From Phellopilus nigrolimitatus (Eukaryota; Basidiomycota; Agaricomycetes; Hymenochaetales; Hymenochaetaceae): a DNA stretch of 10,919 nt. A program made the translations under genes and the position numbers. A model generated the notes under the pieces. It saw nothing but the letters and a program-made list of their open reading frames with translations, searched no databases and had not been told where the DNA came from. This document shows, in pieces, positions 8,200 through 10,919 of the stretch. The stretch's first letter is position 1; the number at the start of each line of letters is the position of its first letter. The stretch covers positions 1-10,919 of the forward strand of contig JAJOHG010000620.1 in NCBI GenBank assembly GCA_021029095.1. The letters run 5' to 3'.

Positions 8200-9779
8200 A
8201 TGAAACGTATTATCCAATGGTCCCACCTTTTACTTGCTTTACGCACCGGAATAACTCTTTATGTCTGTCTCGCCATTTTATACACGAGCAATGCCGTCTT
8301 TTCTCCTCTTGTTCGCTCAATGCTAGGACGTCTCCCAGCTGATTACAACTACTCTTCTTTACGTGATAAGTCTGCTTTCCTCTTGAACGACATTCTGGGT
8401 GCTCTCTCCTTTGATTGGAAGCAAGAAACTGGATCTACTCCTGCCGATAATCTCGTGGATACCGAACTCGCCTTCTTCACCAAACACTCTGACGATGTTA
8501 TTTACTGGGATTCCTCGATGTCGACACGTAGTGGCGCCTTATACAGGAAGTTCAGGCGAACTCAGAAGGGCGACACGTCGATGAAAGCCTCTTTGTTTCT
8601 TTCGAAGGCATTCGCGACGTCCCAAGAGCACTTAGCGTATGCTGATCAGAACAATCTCGACATCATACCCTATTATTATCGCGCGTCCGCGAAACATGAC
8701 AGCAACGACGTTACCATTACGACGCTCGTAACACACAATCGCTTCGCCGTGTTCAAACAACTCGTTGAGCGTTACCGAGGTCCGATTTCAGTCACGGTGC
8801 ATGTATCTCGCACGGAACTCGAGGCGGGAAGGAAAACCGAGGGTTCCGGAAACTTCCTCGATGCGCTGCATGCGCTGTACACATCTTCGCCGCTTATGGC
8901 ACGCTTAGTCGATGTACATCTCGTGCTGACTCCCGCGGCTGGTGACCGTCAATTTAATGCATGGCGTAATGTCGCACGCCTTTTCGCACGTACGGACTAC
9001 GTCATGATGCTCGACGTCGACTTCGTGCCTTGTACAGATTTCCGCAAGCGTCTTCGTAGACTACGTGAAGGCAAAGTGAAGGAACTGCTGAGAAGCGGAG
9101 ACGCGGCGCTTGTCGTTCCAGCGTTTGAATATTTGAAGAATGAGGAGGGTTCGGATGCGCGGAATTTCCCAAAGAATAAGGACGTATGTCTCAAGCCATT
9201 CGTGTCAAATCATTTTCTGTCATTCCTCGCTCATGGTTTCTACAGGAACTCGTAAAGCTATACAATTCATCGCGTATAGCGATGTTCCATTCGTCGTGGA
9301 CGCCAGGACACAACAGCACGGACTATCCTCGCTTCCTGTTTCAAGCGCGGCCAGGCGAAGTATACAAAGTTGAGAGCAAACATTATCAGTACGCTTACGA
9401 ACCATATGTGATTTTCCGCCGAGAGGGACCTGGCGCAGGTGTGCCTTGGTGTGACGAGCGGTTTGTCGGGTACGGCGGGAACAAGGCTGCTTGTTTGTAT
9501 GAGATGTACTTGTCCGGGGTGTCTTTCTATGTGCTTGCAGACGACTTCCTTGTGCACCAGAGTCACGCTTATGACGAACAGGCGCGCAAGCTCGAGCGTC
9601 GATACAACAGGAAGATTTACGCGGACTTTCGGGAAGAAGTATGTCTACGATATCTTACGGCGTTCCGAGACGCAGGTACGCTAGAAGGAGCGCGGGCACA
9701 CAACGCACGCGAAGAGTGCAAGAAGATAAAGGGCGTCGCAAGGGTTGCCGCTATGGTGTGTGTCGACTTGCCATTTTAG
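8200..9779 (+). CDS. GT49-family glycosyltransferase (LARGE/B4GAT1-like), type II membrane protein
   Basis: Two exons, 8200-9183 and 9246-9779, joined across a 62-nt intron (GTATGT..CTACAG, phase 0); 505 residues. A short cytosolic tail is followed by one hydrophobic segment (about residues 9-33), the signal anchor usual for Golgi enzymes. The catalytic domain starts near TITTLVTHNRFAVFKQLVERY. It includes the metal-binding DxD as YVMMLDVDF (Asp272 and Asp274), a basic and acidic stretch, ALVVPAFEY, FPKNKD-ELVKLY, MFHSSWTPGHNSTDYPRF, YEPYVIFRRE, DERFVGYGGNKAACLYEM and FLVHQSHAYD. These are the motifs of family GT49, which in animals adds GlcNAc or glucuronic acid to O-glycans. The fungal acceptor is unknown. 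All key motifs are intact and the gene looks functional. Confidence 0.88.
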
Positions 9780-10342
9780 ATTTTATGTGCGGGGCTGATA
9801 CATGATTGATTAGCTTCTTGATAGTTCGGGGCAGCGCGGCAAGTAAAGTTAAATAAAAAGCTGAAGCAAGTTGTGTCGGAATGCTCTATACTTAACTGCA
9901 AATCAAGATACCTACGATGGTTTTCTCTTTTTGAGGGATTTTAAATGCACGTCACTTTCAGATGGTACTAGTTTCCATTATATTGTATAAGTGATGCTCT
10001 TCAGCATGTGCGTTAACATTGCAAATCATTCATGAACGTATCAGTCGTCAAATACTCGTGAACCTCCCCAGCGCCTCAGCCAAAAACAACCAATCTGATG
10101 CGATCCATTCCCAGAATCCAGCGGGAATCCAAAGCATCGCGAGAATAATCGAAAATCGAACGAAAATAACAATATGTGCGGGGAAACGTCGACCCGCCGA
10201 AATCGAGGTAATGCAGGATGATAGAGTTACAATGCTATGATTGAAAATCTATCAGCTCGAAAACCAGCTGTCATCACAGGAGGAATACTCGCCAGTGTAA
10301 TGAGGCATGAGAGAAAGAAAGGAACAGGTAATATTGCGCCAG
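9780..10342. other. Convergent intergenic region between GT49 and pheromone genes
   Basis: Contains the 3' UTRs of two genes pointing at each other. An AATAAA lies 73 nt after the GT49 stop. Around 10048-10264 the minus strand is open for about 70 codons and includes a hydrophobic, Trp-rich 29-codon ATG frame (10137-10048) with no recognised relatives. Overlapping plus-strand frames also look like chance. No RNA gene was found. Confidence 0.5.
9852..9857 (+). terminator. Poly(A) signal (AATAAA) of the GT49 gene
   Basis: An exact AATAAA occurs 73 nt downstream of the GT49 stop codon in an AT-rich stretch. Fungal poly(A) signals are loose, so this is a reasonable but unproven assignment. Confidence 0.5.
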
Positions 10343-10456
10343 TTATGCGATAACGCAGTACGTGCCGCTGCTCGAGCCGGAGCTGCCATCCTGAGGGGTA
10401 CTCGACTCTTGCGAGGAGGTAGAGAAGATGACGTCAACGTCGATGAAAGAATCCAT
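10343..10456 (-). CDS. Lipopeptide mating pheromone precursor (CaaX, -YCVIA)
   Basis: An intronless 37-residue ORF. The N-terminus is Met-Asp-Ser-Phe, the usual opening of agaricomycete pheromone precursors. The middle is rich in Ser, Gly and acidic residues. The last residues are Gly31-Thr-Tyr-Cys34-Val-Ile-Ala37 and stop, a CaaX box. In this family the Cys is farnesylated, the last three residues are removed, the end is methylated, and the N-terminal part is cut off. The polar/acidic pair Gln22-Asp23 is a possible cut site, leaving an 11-residue peptide from Gly24 to Cys34 (inference). The start context GAAATGG is good (G at -3 and +4), and TATATAAA lies 103 nt upstream. The product would signal to a Ste3-type G-protein-coupled receptor in a compatible mate. 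Other frames over the same bases are longer but show no family features. The main doubt is its small size. Confidence 0.82.
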   Translation of the reverse strand: MDSFIDVDVIFSTSSQESSTPQDGSSGSSSGTYCVIA

Positions 10457-10919
10457 TTCAAAGATGAGGACGGAGCTTGTCTCGAGAAGTGAGGATTTCG
10501 AGCTGCCTACAGGACTGATCGGCAGAAGCTTGGGCCTTCAAGCACCAGAGTCCACAGGTTTATATACGCAGTTTTCTTTGCCAGGCTGACTCCGGGTCCT
10601 CCATTCTTTTTGCGCAATCATATGGAGTCTCCTGCCGCATCAGGCGCAGAGAATAGAGAGCAATGCTCCGCGACATGGCAAGGTCGGCAATTGTGACTCT
10701 CCATGAGGCATCGTGAACCGTCGTGTACATTTGTGATATGTCCATAGTCTAGAGACAGAAGCCCGCTTCTACTTGACAATTAGAGACGATTTAAGCTTGT
10801 TGTTACAGAAGACAAAAGAACGGCAAACCGACAAAGCGATGGCGAAGAGCCGGATGACAATAAGGATGTGATCGCCATTCAGATCAGAGGGATGCAAGTT
10901 TAACTTTGAGATTGATCGC
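10457..10919. other. Upstream region of the pheromone gene to the right edge
   Basis: Holds the pheromone leader and promoter. Beyond about 10600 there is no recognisable protein. The 61-codon minus-strand frame at 10560-10745 covers the TATA box and has no family motif. A minus-strand frame open from the right edge to about 10770 has a short hydrophobic stretch (HILIVIRLFAIALSVC) that could be the tail of a gene outside the window, but the evidence is weak. Confidence 0.45.
10559..10566 (-). promoter_or_regulatory. TATA box (TATATAAA) of the pheromone precursor gene
   Basis: The minus strand reads GCGTATATAAACC, an excellent TATA consensus 103 nt before the pheromone ATG. Transcription would begin near 10530 with a leader of about 75 nt and no intervening ATG. 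Strong TATA boxes fit highly expressed, inducible genes such as pheromone genes. Confidence 0.6.

Noticed and set aside
10048..10137. 29-codon hydrophobic, Trp-rich minus-strand frame (begins MLWIPAGFWEW)
   Set aside because: Looks membrane-like, but it is short, lies in the probable pheromone 3' UTR, has no CaaX end and no known relatives. Could be chance.
10252..10461. 69-codon minus-strand frame overlapping the pheromone ORF
   Set aside because: It is the same strand in another frame with no family motif. The 37-codon frame has the MDSF start and CaaX end, so this is a shadow.
10307..10492. 61-codon plus-strand frame rich in Arg and Ala
   Set aside because: Antisense to the pheromone ORF, without recognisable motif or promoter; composition follows from the other strand.
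10770..10919. Minus-strand open frame from the right edge with a hydrophobic stretch
   Set aside because: About 49 codons with no family signature. A receptor tail was considered but cannot be supported without the flank.

Overview
This window looks like nuclear DNA of a filamentous basidiomycete, most likely an agaricomycete. The genes are split by many short introns (about 48-76 nt) with GT..AG ends. The encoded families (secreted GH15 glucoamylase with CBM20, flavin polyamine oxidase, arrestin-like protein, GT49 glycosyltransferase) are typical of Agaricomycetes. A 37-residue lipopeptide pheromone precursor ending in a CaaX box supports the same assignment.

Layout, left to right. (1) Positions 1-1517, minus strand: FAD-dependent polyamine oxidase, six exons seen, C-terminus beyond the left edge. 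(2) 1518-2412: shared divergent promoter region. (3) 2413-4521, plus strand: complete seven-exon glucoamylase. (4) 4522-5853: long spacer with no convincing gene. (5) 5854-7666, plus strand: five-exon arrestin-like protein. (6) 7667-8199: AT-rich spacer. (7) 8200-9779, plus strand: two-exon type II membrane glycosyltransferase of the LARGE/B4GAT1 type (GT49). (8) 9780-10342: spacer with a poly(A)-like signal. (9) 10343-10456, minus strand: an intronless 37-codon ORF with an N-terminal MDSF and a C-terminal Tyr-Cys-Val-Ile-Ala, preceded by a TATATAAA box. I read it as a mating pheromone precursor. (10) 10457-10919: its promoter and unassigned sequence.

The genes do not form an obvious pathway. 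Glucoamylase (starch to glucose) and the polyamine oxidase (polyamine breakdown, H2O2) both look secreted or built for secretion and share an upstream region. The arrestin-like protein and GT49 enzyme are cellular housekeeping or trafficking and glycosylation types. The pheromone gene is the standout. It suggests that a B-type (pheromone/receptor) mating locus, or one of the scattered pheromone genes known in these fungi, begins at the right side of the window. Intron and exon boundaries were derived by hand from reading frame, splice motifs and family resemblance. No database search was run.
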